This document shows positions 10,262 to 20,109 of a stretch of 64,000 nt of DNA, piece after piece. Both the position numbers and the translations under genes were made by a program. Numbering within the stretch: position 1 is the first letter of the stretch; each line of letters opens with the position of its first letter. The DNA is from Prorocentrum cordatum (taxonomy: Eukaryota; Sar; Dinophyceae; Prorocentrales; Prorocentraceae). The notes under the pieces were generated by a model. The model was not told where the DNA came from. It did no database searches and saw only the letters and a program-made list of their open reading frames with translations. The stretch spans positions 456,504 through 520,503 of the forward strand of contig CAUYUJ010001292.1 of the NCBI GenBank assembly GCA_963575745.1, read 5' to 3'.

Positions 10262-11000
10262 ACAACGTTTCCCCCTCCTGGGAGGGTGTTCCCTCCTTCG
10301 GGGAGGCCGTGTCGGGCCGAGCGGGCGAGGCGCAAACTGCGCTATGGATCAGGGGCCGTGCCCTGCTCACCCTGCAGTCCTCCCAGACCACGTGCCCCCC
10401 CTCCTGGGGGGCTGCTTCCCCCTCCAGGGAGGCCGTGTCGGACCAAGCGGGCGATGCGCAAACAAACCGTGTTACATGCCAGGGATCGTGCCCTTCCCCC
10501 CCCCAGCCCCCCTAGCCGTGTGGAAGTCGATTAATGGAGAGGAAGCATGCTGCCAAATAATTTCCAGATGCCTAGAACGTGTTTCAAACATGTTTCAAAT
10601 GTGTAAAAACATGCTTGGGACATTATTAGAATGTGTTTTACACACTTTAAACACATGTTAAATTCAATGATCGGATTGTTAGAGTGTCCATTGTCATGGC
10701 ATCCACAACCCTAGCCGTCCCTCTCCTGGGAGGCTGTTTCCCTCCTCCCGGGAGGCCATGTCGGACCGAGCGGGCGATGCGCAAAGTGTATGATTTGTCA
10801 GGGGTCGTGCCTTGCCCACCTCTGCAGCCTTCCCCGGACCACGTGCCCCCCTCCTGGGAGGCTGCTTCCTCCTCCAGGGAGGCCCTGTCGGACCAAGTGG
10901 GCGATGCGCAGACCGTGTGATTTGTCAGGGATCGTGCCCTCTTCACCTCTTCGGCCTTTCTGCTGCCACGTTTCCCTCTCCTGGGAGGCTGGTTCCTCCT
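10262..11000. repeat. About 127-bp tandem array interrupted by a TE-E element
   Basis: Five units start near 10262, 10390, 10718, 10845 and 10965. Each carries 'tcctgggaggctg', 'gggaggccgtgtcgg' and 'gcgggcgatgcgcaaa'. The second unit is split by the insertion at 10519-10708. Confidence 0.85.
10519..10708. mobile_element. TE-E AT-rich TIR element, copy 1
   Basis: 190 bp, starts TGTGGAAGTCGATTAATGG and ends CATGGCATCCACAA (imperfect TIRs). Flanked by the exact duplication CCCTAGCCG (10510-10518 and 10709-10717). It contains nested 'gtttcaaacatg' palindromes and no coding capacity. A second copy is at 18594-18776. Confidence 0.85.
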
Positions 11001-11065
11001 TCAGTGCGGTTGTTTCCGTCGGCCTGAAGCACGCGGCGTCGGCAGCTCACCGCCTCTCCTTCGGC

Positions 11066-11220
11066 GTCTCCTCCTCCTCCTCCTCCTCCTCCTCTTCTTC
11101 CTCCTCGTTCAAGCTATTTGAACTCCTCCTCCTCCTCGTCCTCCTCGTCCTCCTCCCCTCCTCCTCCTCCTCCTCCTCCTCCGCCTCCTCCTCCTCCACC
11201 TTCATCCTCCTCCCCTCCTC
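11066..11220. repeat. CTC microsatellite cluster
   Basis: Several (CTC)n blocks broken by CTT, GTC and ACC triplets. Confidence 0.9.
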
Positions 11221-11582
11221 CCCTCCTTCCGCCCCTTCATCTTGCTTGGAGCATTTCAGCTCGGAGCGGTACGCCACGTCTCTCGGAAGGTTTGCCAAAA
11301 CAGGTACCATCTGGATCTAGAACTGCGTTGGTTTCAACGCTGGCGCCACGCGGTGACGAGGGGTGGCGGCCAGAGAGGTATAGTTTTCAAGCGCCCGTGT
11401 ACGAACGATTCTGTTTCCGTCGGCCTGTGAGGACGAGGCGGAGAAGGGATGAGGAGCAAGGATGGGGATTAACGTGGGTGGACTTGCTGTTGTGGAACAT
11501 TCGTATAGACATTGAGGCGGCCCTAGCGCTATTGAACCTTGGGCTGCCTTGGCTGCGCTGCTCCAACCCTATTGCTCACGTT
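11221..11582. other. No gene recognised
   Basis: Unique GC-rich sequence with short open frames in all phases. No splice-supported exon was found. Confidence 0.3.
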
Positions 11583-12000
11583 GCTTCTGTCGGCCCTGCC
11601 AGCCCTCCCATTTGAAGCGGTGGGGCGCTCATTGGGGTGTATCCCCAGGACACGGCCAGACGAGCTTTCTCCACGTTCCCCTCCACTCATTGTTGCCCCC
11701 CTCCCCCCCGCTCGCTTTCATAGAATAGCCTTTCTTGCGTATGGTTCCTCTGTCGGCCTTGCCAGTTTTCCAATTCGAAGAGGGGGGCCGCTCACTAGGG
11801 TGGATCCCCAGGACATTTCCAGACGAGCTCTCCGCACGCTTCCCTCCACTGACGGTTGCTTCCCCTCCCGCTTTCATCGAGTAGTTCTTCTTACGCATGT
11901 TTCTTCTGTCGGCCTTGCCAGCCCTCCCACTTGAAGCGGGGGGCCGCTCACTCGGGTGAATCGTCCCAGGACACTGCCAGACGAGTTCTTTCCCCCCCCA
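11583..12000. repeat. About 160-bp tandem repeat, three units
   Basis: Units begin at 'tctgtcggcc' (11585, 11749, 11904), each followed by '(a)ttgaagcg', 'ggccgctcact' and 'ccaggacac...ccagacgag'. Confidence 0.8.
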
Positions 12001-12400
12001 TGATGCTCTCGTTCGTGGTCTTCCAGGGCCCTTCGGTGCCGATTAATCAGCCTCTGCTCCTCTTCAGCCCACGCGTGTGCCTGGTCGTAAAATGATAGCT
12101 GAACGACTTCTGGACCCACAAACAGCAACACACACAGATTCCCTTTTCTATATTTTTATAATTCCGGGGGTGCGGACCCCCCTCCCGAAACGGGACCCCC
12201 CCCGGATCCGTGCCACGGGGGTGGCCGAAAATCCTTTCCAAGGCGTGCGCGCAGGCGGGTGGCAATGCCAAATCGGTCGGCGCAAGCCCACAGAGACACC
12301 CAACACAGTCCAGGATAGCACCCGGGTAGCCATAAAGACCCTCCGCGAGAGCCCCAAGACCGTTCTCAAAGGGGGCCCGAGAGAACAAAATCATTGAATT
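12001..12400. other. No gene recognised
   Basis: Contains a small GC hairpin (gggggtgcggaccccc, about 12167) and sequence leading into the satellite. No exon is supported. Confidence 0.3.
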
Positions 12401-13740
12401 TCCATTGGTTTTTCAATGTTTTTAGCGTCCTCGCTTTTTCGGGTTTCCGACGCTCCCGGACCGCCCAAGAAGCTCCCAAAACCGCTCCAAGACGGCCCAA
12501 GAAGCTCCCAGAGCGCGCTGAGAGCGCCCCAAGACGGTCCAAGACGCGCCCGAGATGGCCCACGAACGCTCCAAGACGGCCCAAAAAGGGGCCCCAGGGG
12601 GGACCACGAACTGAAAATACGAGCCTCCCGCCCCGAGAAGGCCCAAGGAGGCCCCAAGAGAGCTCCACAGGGCCTCGGGAAGCCCCCTAAGTAGCTCCGG
12701 TGAGGCTCCAAAAACATCCCAAATTGTTACTTTCCATTGGTTTTCAATGTTTTCAGCGTCCTCGCTTTTTCGGGTGTCCGACGCTCCCCGCCCAAGAAGC
12801 TCCCAAAACCGCAAGAGCGCGCTGAGAGCGCTCCAAGACGGTCCAAGACGCGCCCGAGATGGCCCACGAACGCTCCAAGACGGCCCAAAAGGGCCCCAGG
12901 GGGGACCACGAACTGAAAATACGAGCCTCCCGCCCCGAGAAGGCCCAAGGAGGCCCCAAGAGGGCTCCATGGGCCTCGGGAAGCCCCCTAAGTAGCTCCG
13001 GTGAGGCTCCAAAAACACTCCAAATTGTTACTTTCCATTGGTTTTTCCATATTTTCAGCGTCCTCGCTTTTTCGGGTTTCCGACGCTCCCGGACCGCCCA
13101 AGAAGCTCCCAAAACCGCTCCAAGACGGCCCAAGAAGCTCCCAGAGCGCGCTGAGAGCGCCCCAAGACGGTCCAAGACGCGCCCGAGATGGCCCACGAAC
13201 GCTCCAAGACGGCCCAAAAAGGGGCCCCAGGGGGGACCACGAACTGAAAATACGAGCCTCCCGCCCCGAGAAGGCCCAAGGAGGCCCCAAGAGGGCTCCA
13301 TGGGCCTCGGGAAGCCCCCTAAGTAGCTCCGGTGAGGCTCCAAAAACACTCCAAATTGTTACTTTCCATTGGTTTTTCCATATTTTCAGCGTCCTCGCTT
13401 TTTCGTGTGTCCGACGCTCCAAGACCGCCCAAGAAGCTCCCAAAACCGCCCCACAACGGCCCAAGAGGCTCCCAGAGCGCTCTGAGAAAGCCCCAAGACG
13501 GCCCAAGACGCGTCCGAGATGGCCCACGAACGTTCCAAGACGGCCCAAAGAGGAGCCCTAGGGGGGACCACGATCTGAAAATACGAGCCTCCCGCCCCGA
13601 AAGAGCCCAAGGAAGCCCCAAGAGAGTTCCAAAGGGCCTCGGGAGGCCCCCTAAGACGTTTCGGTGAGGCTCAAAAAACATTCAAAAATGCTACTTTTCC
13701 ATTTGTTTTTCAATGTTTTCAGCGTCCTCACTTTTTCGGG
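12401..13740. repeat. About 331-bp satellite, four units plus a partial fifth
   Basis: Units start at 'tccattggttttt' at 12401, 12733, 13034, 13365 and 13698, giving spacings of 332, 301, 331 and 333 bp. Each has an AT-rich head ('ttttcagcgtcctcgctttttcgg') and a body of 'ccaagacggcccaagaag' sub-repeats. Open frames of up to 198 codons on both strands are period artefacts. Confidence 0.9.
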
Positions 13741-13887
13741 ATTCCCACGTTCCAAGACCGCCCACGGCTCATAAGAGCCAAGCCGACCAACACCCTGCCC
13801 GTCAAACCCGCCGCCTTCGAAATCGCACCACTCCGCCGCCCCGCGCCCCCTTCATCTGATATGCCCTGAAGAATGGCCGCATTATGT

Positions 13888-13945
13888 TCATAATCCCGGG
13901 TTCGCAACCAATTTTCCAGAAATTCGGTTGTGAACCCGGGATTCC
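13888..13945. repeat. Hairpin-forming inverted repeat
   Basis: Arms of about 24 bp, AATCCCGGGTTCGCAACC and its near-complement ending GAACCCGGGATT, with only a few bases between. They could form a cruciform or be the core of a short foldback element. Confidence 0.75.
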
Positions 13946-14121
13946 AGCTGTTTCCCGCGCGGCCCCCACTCATATGCGCCATTCCATGCGCCCGCGGCCT
14001 CCAACTCGCAGTTTTGGCACGTCCCAGGTGGATTGCCCCCCTTTCTGCTCTTCCTGTGCTTCTCCGAAGTACGAACCAGCGGACCGCGGCTAAACTGGAA
14101 AAAAGGATGGCACCACGGGCC

Positions 14122-14205
14122 AACCATTCCAAAGCTTCAAGGAACAAGATGCATGGCGCGAAGCGCCAATGCAGCCTTGTATATATGTGTGTATATATAT
14201 ATATA
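14122..14205 (+). repeat. SINE-like tail repeat ending in TA microsatellite, copy 1
   Basis: Shares 'cttcaaggaacaagatgcat', 'ggcgcgaagcgcc' and 'cttgtatata' with 14930-15000. Both copies run directly into a microsatellite, the usual 3' end of LINE or SINE insertions. One frame is conserved between them (KLQG.RCMARSA), so it may be the 3' end of a retroelement ORF. Confidence 0.55.
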
Positions 14206-14815
14206 CGGGGCGAGGAGGGCTGGGGCGAAGGCCAGGATCGGGGCGAGTGGGGCCAAGGCCAGTAAACAAGCTGAGTTCAGCCAGGGCCAGAGGGCTGGGG
14301 CTCGTACCAGAGGCCAGAGGTCCGGGTTGGGGCGAGGGGGCGAGGGGGGGCGGGCCACAGCGGCCACAGCCAGGGGGACGGGGGCGAGGGGAAACGGGCC
14401 ACAGCCAGGGGGACGACGACAAACCACGAACCACGAAAACAAAAGGGCCGGGGCGAGGGGGGCTGGGGCCAGGGCAAGGGGGCACCAGAGCCAAGAAGGG
14501 AGGCTGGGTTCAGGGCCAGGACAGAAGGACGGGGGCGAGGGGGCCAGGGGAAGCAGGCCAGAGCCAGGGGGGCGACGACGAACCACGACAATAAAGGGTC
14601 CAGGGCGAGGGGGGCTGGGGCCAGGGCCAGGGGACGCCAGAACCAAGGAGGGAGGCTGGGTTCAGGGCCAGGGCAAGAGGACTGGGGCTCGGACCAGGAG
14701 CCAGAGGTCCGGGTTGGGGCGCGGAGGCCACGGGATGGTGGGCAGGGAGACGACGACGAGGATGGGAAGCCAGAGCCAGGGGGACGACGACGAACCACGA
14801 AAATCAAGAGGTTTG
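14206..14815. repeat. GGGGC-rich minisatellite, about 145-bp higher order
   Basis: Words 'gggcgaggggggctggggcc' recur at about 14451 and 14599, and 'ccagaggtccgggttgggg' at 14312 and 14700. Arg/Gly/Pro-rich frames on both strands are artefacts. Confidence 0.8.
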
Positions 14816-14929
14816 AGCTCTAGAACACAACTGTGCAAGATAATCACATCATTTTAGCGGCGATGCTGGAAAAGGCAGCAAGGAATTATCGTTAAATTGT
14901 CGGCTTGACCTTCCTGCCATTCCGCCTGC

Positions 14930-15005
14930 ATACCAAACTTCAAGGACCAAGGTGCATGGCGCGAAGCGCCACTGCAGTCTTGTATATAGACATACATACA
15001 GAGAA

Positions 15006-15062
<57 letters not shown>

Positions 15063-15075
15063 GAGAAAGAGAAAC
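14930..15075 (+). repeat. SINE-like tail repeat copy 2 with (GA)n tail
   Basis: Homologous to 14122-14205 over about 70 bp and followed by an (AGAG)n tract at 15001-15073. Confidence 0.6.
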
Positions 15076-15239
15076 AAAAACAGCCTCATACAAAAAATAG
15101 GCCGGGGGGGGCCCAAGCGCTGCCACAGTGCCGCGTGGAAGGTGCAGGGGGTCCTGGACGTTTCCGAGGTTTCCTTCGCGGCTCGGGAATTTCTCTCTTT
15201 CTACAGGGGCTCGACCCTCCACAAGCGCCTTACAGGGGG

Positions 15240-16210
15240 CCCAGAGGGCCCCAAAGCGCCCTCAGCAGGCCCACCATTGCTTCGAGACGGCCCACGAGGT
15301 TTTCAAGACGCCCCCAAAGGGTTCAAACATTCATAGGCAGAAAACACAGAGCTTCTAGCGTTGTTTCAGTTTGCCGTATTCGCTTGCTCCGCTGCACGAC
15401 GCCAGGCGAGCACAAGAGGCGCCCAAGAGGGCCCCAACACACCCCGCGAGGGCGCCAAGACGGCCCAAGGCGCGCTCCAGATAGCTCAAGAGGCCCCGAG
15501 ACGGCCCCCCCTCAAAGAGCTTCGGCACGCCGTGAAGGCCTTCGAGGGAGCCCACAGGGCGCAATAGCGGCCGCCGCATCGAGACGGCCCAAGAGGCCTT
15601 CAACCCGCCCCAAGAGAGCCCCAAACTGGTTTCCGCAAAGGCCCTACAAGGCAGAAACCCTTCATGTCCTGTTGGCTTTTTCAGAGATGTTCTCCATCGT
15701 CGCCTGCCTGTGCGTCCCTACATTCGGAGACGGCGCAAGAGACGCCCCAGAAAGCTCCAACCAAAATAGAGGCGTAACCCTTACACAGCCGCTGCTCCCA
15801 GACTGCCCAGAGGACGCTAAGACGGCCATGGAACCCGCCCAGACTGCCCCAGATGGCCTCCAGACCGCCCGAGAAAACCCTAAGATGGCCCCAAGGAGCC
15901 CCCACGCGGCTCACAAGAGGCTCTCAAGAGCAGGCTCACATCGTTCAACAGCATATGGGGCTGAATGTTCCAAAGATCTCAACCCATCGCTTCCCAGGAG
16001 CCTTCAAGGCCCCAGGATGATCCGCCAGCGGTTGTCGAGGAGCCCTAGGACCGCCCAAGACGGTCGGCCGCGGCCCACGATACCTTTTTTAGAAGGCTCC
16101 GAGACGGCCAGAGACGGCTTCGATGCCGTCCTCGAGGCCGCCAAGACGGCTCCGCAGGGCCTCCAGACGACCCCAGGCTCGACAGGCCCCCCGCGAAGCT
16201 TCCAGAAGCT
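15240..16210. repeat. Degenerate 'caagacggccc' repeat region
   Basis: Dispersed 'gcccaagacggcc' and 'gaggccttc' words related to the 331-bp satellite body. A 474-codon plus-strand frame crosses it but is low in complexity. It leads directly into the kinase gene. Confidence 0.6.
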
Positions 16211-16249
16211 TTCCGTCCCAACTCTGGCTCAAGCGACATCGGGGCGCAC

Positions 16250-17650
16250 ATGCGCGTCGCCCTCGGATACTGCGCAGTGGGTGCGCGCAGAGCCGCAGCA
16301 ATGGCTCGTGCACCAGGCTCGGCCAGATCCAACGAGGAACAGCAAAGGCGGGCGGCCTCCAACGAGGGCAGCATAGCTCGTGCTTCGACTCTGCGGGGGC
16401 GAAGGGCTTCGTTTACCGACATAACCTTGGCGAGCGTGCCATCCGTCGTTCGACAGAGTGGTCGGCAAGCGCAGCTGCGAAAGCATGCCGTTCAAGTGGC
16501 CGAGGGGGTCGGAGCCCATGCGCCAAATCATCTCAGGTGTGAATTTGTAACCAACAACTTTGCCAGGTTTGAACATATTGGTATGGGGTCTTCAAGCGTT
16601 GCTTACAGGGCGCTGAGGCTCTGTGATAACAGGACGGTCGTCATCAAGGCATTGCGCCGCCTGGGTACAGGCCAGGCGTCCGTGGCGAAGCGGGAATTCG
16701 ATCTCCTCACCGATTTCAGACATCCTAACATTATCGTCGCCTTAGATTTCCTGGAATCGCCATCGTGTGTGGCACTGGTGCTGGAGGACATCGCGGGCCG
16801 CACTCTGCGTTCGGTTGTGCGTTCGACTTGTGCGGGCCGCCTGGACGAGCTGTGCTCCATGCGCTTGTTCGTCCAAGCGGCTGCCGGATTGGCTTACCTG
16901 CACGGCAGGAGCACGGTTCACCGCGACCTGAAGCCTGCCAACTGCCTCGTCTCGACAAGGGGCGCCCTGAAGCTGATCGACTTCAACGTCGCCGCGAGCA
17001 CCCAGGGAGGCGAGCTCCTGACCCCCACCGGAACGAGGGAGTTCCGCGCCCCAGAGGTCCTGAGCAGGCCGTACGCGCCGCCGGCGGACGTCTGGTCCCT
17101 CGGCCTGTGCCTGCACTTCATGCTGCACGGCCGCGCGCCCCCCCGCGGCCCCGACGGCGGGCCGCCGGCGACCTCCGTGGCGGCGGCCTCCACCGCGACG
17201 CCCTCGGACGACGCCGCCGACGGCAGCGCCGGCGGCGGCGGCTCGCCGAGGGGGCGAGCGATGACCGAGCAGCCCCGCGGCGCGTGGGGCGGCAGCGCGT
17301 GGGCTCTGCAGCGGTGCTGCCTCCAGGACTAAGTCGGACCTGTCCCCCTACAGGGGGATTTTCGACGAAAAATTAAAAATACCCCCAAAACACCCCCCCC
17401 AAAAAGTCAAAAACTATGCAAAAAATAGTCCCCAGACTGTTTTTTGTTTTTATACAATTTTCGGGGTAAATTTTATTTCTCGTCGAAAATCCCCCTATAG
17501 GGCGGGGGACACGCCCCGACATAACTGCAGGACTGGCGGCAGCGAGCCACGGCCCGGGAGCTCGTGGCGGGCGCCACCGGCTGGCTCTCGGGGACCGCTG
17601 AGCCGGGCGGGCGATCGCGGTCGGAGCCTCGAGGAGAAGAGAGCCCCTAA
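16250..17650 (+). CDS. Protein kinase, two exons interrupted by a TE-A intron
   Basis: Exon 1 is 16250-17326 and exon 2 is 17531-17650 (TAA 17648-17650); joined they give 398 codons. The ATG at 16250 is a working choice because the frame is open upstream. The kinase domain starts near residue 105: G-loop GMGSSSVAY (111-119), lysine 133, helix-C glutamate 149, HRDLKPANC (224-232), IDFN (243-246, Asn replacing the usual DFG glycine), APE (267-269) and DVWSLG (280-285). A Gly/Ala/Ser-rich insert (299-345) precedes the last helices. Exon 2 supplies WRQRATARELV with the invariant subdomain-XI arginine (residue 364). The gene probably encodes an active Ser/Thr-type kinase of unknown pathway. No other domain was recognised. 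Confidence 0.82.
17327..17530 (+). mobile_element. TE-A copy B acting as an intron (introner)
   Basis: Between exon codons CAG and GAC lies a 204-nt segment with TE-A termini (TAAGTCGGACCTGTCCCC; end GGGACACGCCCCGACATAA) and long inner inverted repeats around 'agggggattttcgacga'. CAGGACT is duplicated at 17324-17330 and 17528-17534. Cutting AG|GA...AG|GA removes exactly the element plus one duplication. GA donors are known in dinoflagellates. Confidence 0.85.
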
Positions 17651-17689
17651 TCAGAGTTTCTGCACGAGCGAAAGGGGCACGGCAAGAAC

Positions 17690-17943
17690 AGTAGAGGGGA
17701 ACAATTAGTGAACACCCCCCATCGACCCTCCATCGCCCATGCATCGCCGACGGGCCCGACGGCCCCAGCCCGCCCAGGAAGCGGCGGCTTCGCCACCGGG
17801 GGACCGATCGCCGATCTGTCGACGAGGCATCGCCGATTCCGGGCAGAAGCTCGGGGAATCCTGAAGAAGATCGGCACCGAGGTGCGGTAATGGCAACCAC
17901 AGTGATGGACATCCGGTAGAGGGAAACAATTAGTGAACACCCG
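17690..17943. repeat. Duplicated block, copy 1, bracketed by short direct repeats
   Basis: 17714-17890 is about 94% identical by eye to 19205-19381, with one open frame conserved (GPTAPARPGSGGFATGGP). It is bracketed by 'aacaattagtgaacaccc' at about 17699 and 17925. It may be a duplicated pseudo-exon or a non-autonomous element. Confidence 0.6.
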
Positions 17944-18103
17944 CCCTGCCCCCCAAACTCAAGGTTGGCACGCGCGGGGGAGACTGCGGTCGAGGTGCAA
18001 CTCGTCAGACCCACCGCCAACTTGGAACATTGGGGGGAGGGGGAGGCGTTCAAAGATGAATGTGGCATGAGTGTTCGCTATTTTTTCCGAGGCCTGAATG
18101 GGT
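17944..18103 (+). other. Coding-like stretch, unrecognised
   Basis: An open frame reads VEVQLVRPTANLEHWGEGE and runs into the inverted-repeat element at 18104. It may be an exon, but no firm splice site was identified. Confidence 0.25.
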
Positions 18104-18255
18104 ACAATGCCCAACAGCGGATCTGGTTCATTTTGAACAGGACTCGCTGGCCACGCCGCCGCGGCCCGTGCTCATTCGAGGCAGAAGGCCGCCTGCCCAG
18201 CAGCGGCCGCTGTTGGTGTGGGACAACATGTGTTGTTGGGCATTGTACCCATTCT
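18104..18255. mobile_element. Short TIR element with perfect ends
   Basis: AATGGGTACAATGCCCAACA near 18106 and its exact reverse complement near 18234 bound about 110 bp of GC-rich DNA. No target duplication was resolved. Confidence 0.65.
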
Positions 18256-18282
18256 TTCCGTACCCATTTCGGGCGTCCAGAA

Positions 18283-18565
18283 GAGTGAAGACGTGGCCTC
18301 ACTCAGGTCCCCGTCTTTGCATTAGGGATGCAGTCAACCCGCGTAGCAAGGATGGGCAACCTTCCCAGGGGTACCCTTGCATCCTTGCCCCTTCGGCACA
18401 TCCTCAGCGACGTTGCTGGCCAACCTCGTTCGAAGAACGTTCACATGGGCATCTAAGGCCCTTGCATCCTTACCGCGCATCCTTGTGATACGGGTCGACT
18501 GTAGCATATCTGGGCGGTTTGGGTTTGATGAATCTGCAAAAAAGACCCCCTATCCCTGATGCGTA
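18283..18565. mobile_element. TE-D repeat copy 1 with nested insert
   Basis: Ends 'gtgaagacgtggcctcactc...gcattagggat' and 'ccccctatccctgatg' match the compact copy at 25673-25780. The extra middle part (about 18335-18480) contains its own 'gcaaggatg...gcatccttgc' inverted words, so a second element may be nested. Confidence 0.55.
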
Positions 18566-18593
18566 ACTGCCCTCTCAAAGGGTTAGTTGTGTG

Positions 18594-18776
18594 GAATTCG
18601 ATTAATGGAAGCATGCTGCCAAATAATTTTCAGACATCTAGAACACGTTTCAAACATGTTTAAATACGCTTAGAACATGTTTGAAACAATGTTTGGACAT
18701 GTTTCAAACATCTTCGACACATTTTTTACTTCAATGGTCAGATTGTTAGAGTGTCCAGTGTCGTGGCATCCACAAG
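18594..18776. mobile_element. TE-E AT-rich TIR element, copy 2
   Basis: Matches 10519-10708 from 'tgtggaattcgattaatgg' to 'gtggcatccacaa', with the same internal 'gtttcaaacatg' palindromes. No clear target duplication. Confidence 0.75.
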
Positions 18777-19022
18777 GTGAAAGGGGGCCCTCTTCACTGC
18801 CAGTCAGCGGCGGCGCCTCGGGGGCCCCTGCGCCGTCGCACGTTTCGTAGACCCCGCTCGCAGGAGCGGCCGGTTGCTGCGAGCGTCGGCCCGTCGTGCC
18901 CACGTTCGGCGGGTGCCGCCGGAGGTCTCGACGTGCTGCTGCTGCGCCCCTGGGGGCCACGATAGGGGGGGGGGATAGGCACAGGGGATCGCCCATGGAT
19001 GCCGACAGGGGGATAGCCACAG
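18777..19022 (+). other. Coding-like GC-rich stretch before a TE-C element
   Basis: One plus frame reads GAAGGLDVLLLRPWGPR then stop. Minus frames are also open. No family was recognised, and a G-run at 18966 may be a sequencing-error hotspot. Confidence 0.2.
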
Positions 19023-19185
19023 GTTACCAGCCTCGAACGCATCCCTGTCCCCAAGACTGACACGCCAAAAGGCGATGGCAATCTTAGGGATTCGCCCTCA
19101 AAAAATGGGGGAATCCCTAAGATTGGCATCGTGGTGAGGAGGTGCCCAGCATGGGGATAGGGATATGTTCCAGGCTGGTAAACAG
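19023..19185 (+). mobile_element. TE-C introner-like element, copy 3
   Basis: TIRs TTACCAGCCTCGAACGC and TGTTCCAGGCTGGTAA, flanked by ACAGG (19019-19023 and 19182-19186). As in copy 2, the CAG|G target yields a GT donor and AG acceptor, so 19023-19185 could be spliced precisely. Confidence 0.75.
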
Positions 19186-19204
19186 GGGATCACCAAGTCT
19201 GAGG

Positions 19205-19381
19205 GGGGCATCGACCCTCCATCGCCCATGCATCGCCGACAGGGGCCCGACGGCCCCAGCCCGCCCAGGAAGCGGCGGCTTCGCCACGGGGGGACCCATC
19301 GCCGATCTATGGACGAGGCAGCGCCGATTCCGGGTAGAAGCTGGAGGAATCCTGAAGAAGATCGGCACCGAGGCACGGTAC
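19205..19381. repeat. Duplicated block, copy 2
   Basis: Second copy of 17714-17890, with a 2-nt difference near the start and the downstream frame preserved. Confidence 0.6.
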
Positions 19382-19571
19382 TGCGGGATGACGATTCATA
19401 GAAAATGGGAGGGAGCGATTAAACATAGTTTTCTGCTATTCTTGCACAATTTTCTGACTGGAGGAGAACGATCAAAAAAAGTGTTCCAGCCCGCGGCTGG
19501 TTTTTCTAATCGTCATCCCGGGCGCCGCCGCGTGAACACGACCCCCGGTCATTGATTGATCGTCATCCTCC
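19380..19571. mobile_element. TE-G repeat, copy 1
   Basis: About 190 bp with short inverted ends GGATGACGAT and ATCGTCATCC. The reverse complement, including 'gcgggctggaaaact' and 'ggcgcccgggatgac', recurs inside the R3H intron at 34945-35125. Confidence 0.65.
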
Positions 19572-19739
19572 ATTACTGGCAACCACAGGGATGGATATTT
19601 GCTGTGGGCTGGTAAAAACTCTGGGTCCAGACGTGGCGTACCCAGCGTTCCAACGGTATGATCTGTTCGATCTGGGCGTGTCTCAGAGAGTTCGGCCTCT
19701 GGCGCACATGAATTGCCATATGGAAGGTTGTTGGAGTAT

Positions 19740-19797
19740 TTTTCTTCGTATTTTTCGTCGACAATCCCCCTGTAGGGGGACGCGCCCGACTTGAGCC
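19740..19797. mobile_element. TE-A right-end fragment
   Basis: Contains 'ttttcgtcgacaatccccct', 'gtagggggacgcgcccgac' and 'ttgag', matching the 3' end of the TE-A copies. No left end was found nearby. Confidence 0.6.
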
Positions 19798-19809
19798 TAT
19801 GGGCGGGCG

Positions 19810-20109
19810 ATGCCCCAGCACGCCGCCGTGTACGGTGCACAAATTGCCGCCAGGTGTCATTTGCTTGGGACCGTGTGCGTGCAGCGCAGGCTGGCGGGCG
19901 CCTCCACAGCGTTCCGACACGCAGCCCCGTTCGGACAGAAGGCGTGCTGGCATTCGCAGCGAGAGTGCAACCTCGCGAGACGGCGGGCCAGGACCGCGCA
20001 GGCTTTGTTGTTGTACAGTCGGACCGAGGTATACGATCGAGGTCGAGTCGGGGAGGTTACCCTTGCCCTCCTGTATGTCGCGTTGCAGTGCGAAAGCCTG
20101 CAGCTTTGA
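19810..20109 (+). CDS. Possible small protein or exon, unknown
   Basis: ATG at 19810 to TGA at 20107-20109, 99 codons, beginning MPQHAAVYGAQIAARCHLLG and ending in VTLALLYVALQCESLQL. Composition is protein-like, without low complexity. It lies just downstream of a TE-A end, like other exon candidates here. No domain was recognised, and an Ala/Leu-rich helical fold is only a guess. Confidence 0.4.
   Translation: MPQHAAVYGAQIAARCHLLGTVCVQRRLAGASTAFRHAAPFGQKACWHSQRECNLARRRARTAQALLLYSRTEVYDRGRVGEVTLALLYVALQCESLQL

Noticed and set aside
12422-13561. Frames of 186-198 codons on both strands
   Set aside because: They repeat with the 331-bp satellite and encode only repeat-derived peptides.
14952-16376. 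474-codon plus-strand frame upstream of the kinase
   Set aside because: Lies over a (GA)n tract and degenerate 'caagacggccc' repeats and overlaps the kinase start in another frame.
17323-17534. The kinase simply truncated by a transposon insertion
   Set aside because: Exact excision restores the conserved last subdomain in frame with an AG acceptor, so intron use is the better reading, although RNA evidence is lacking.
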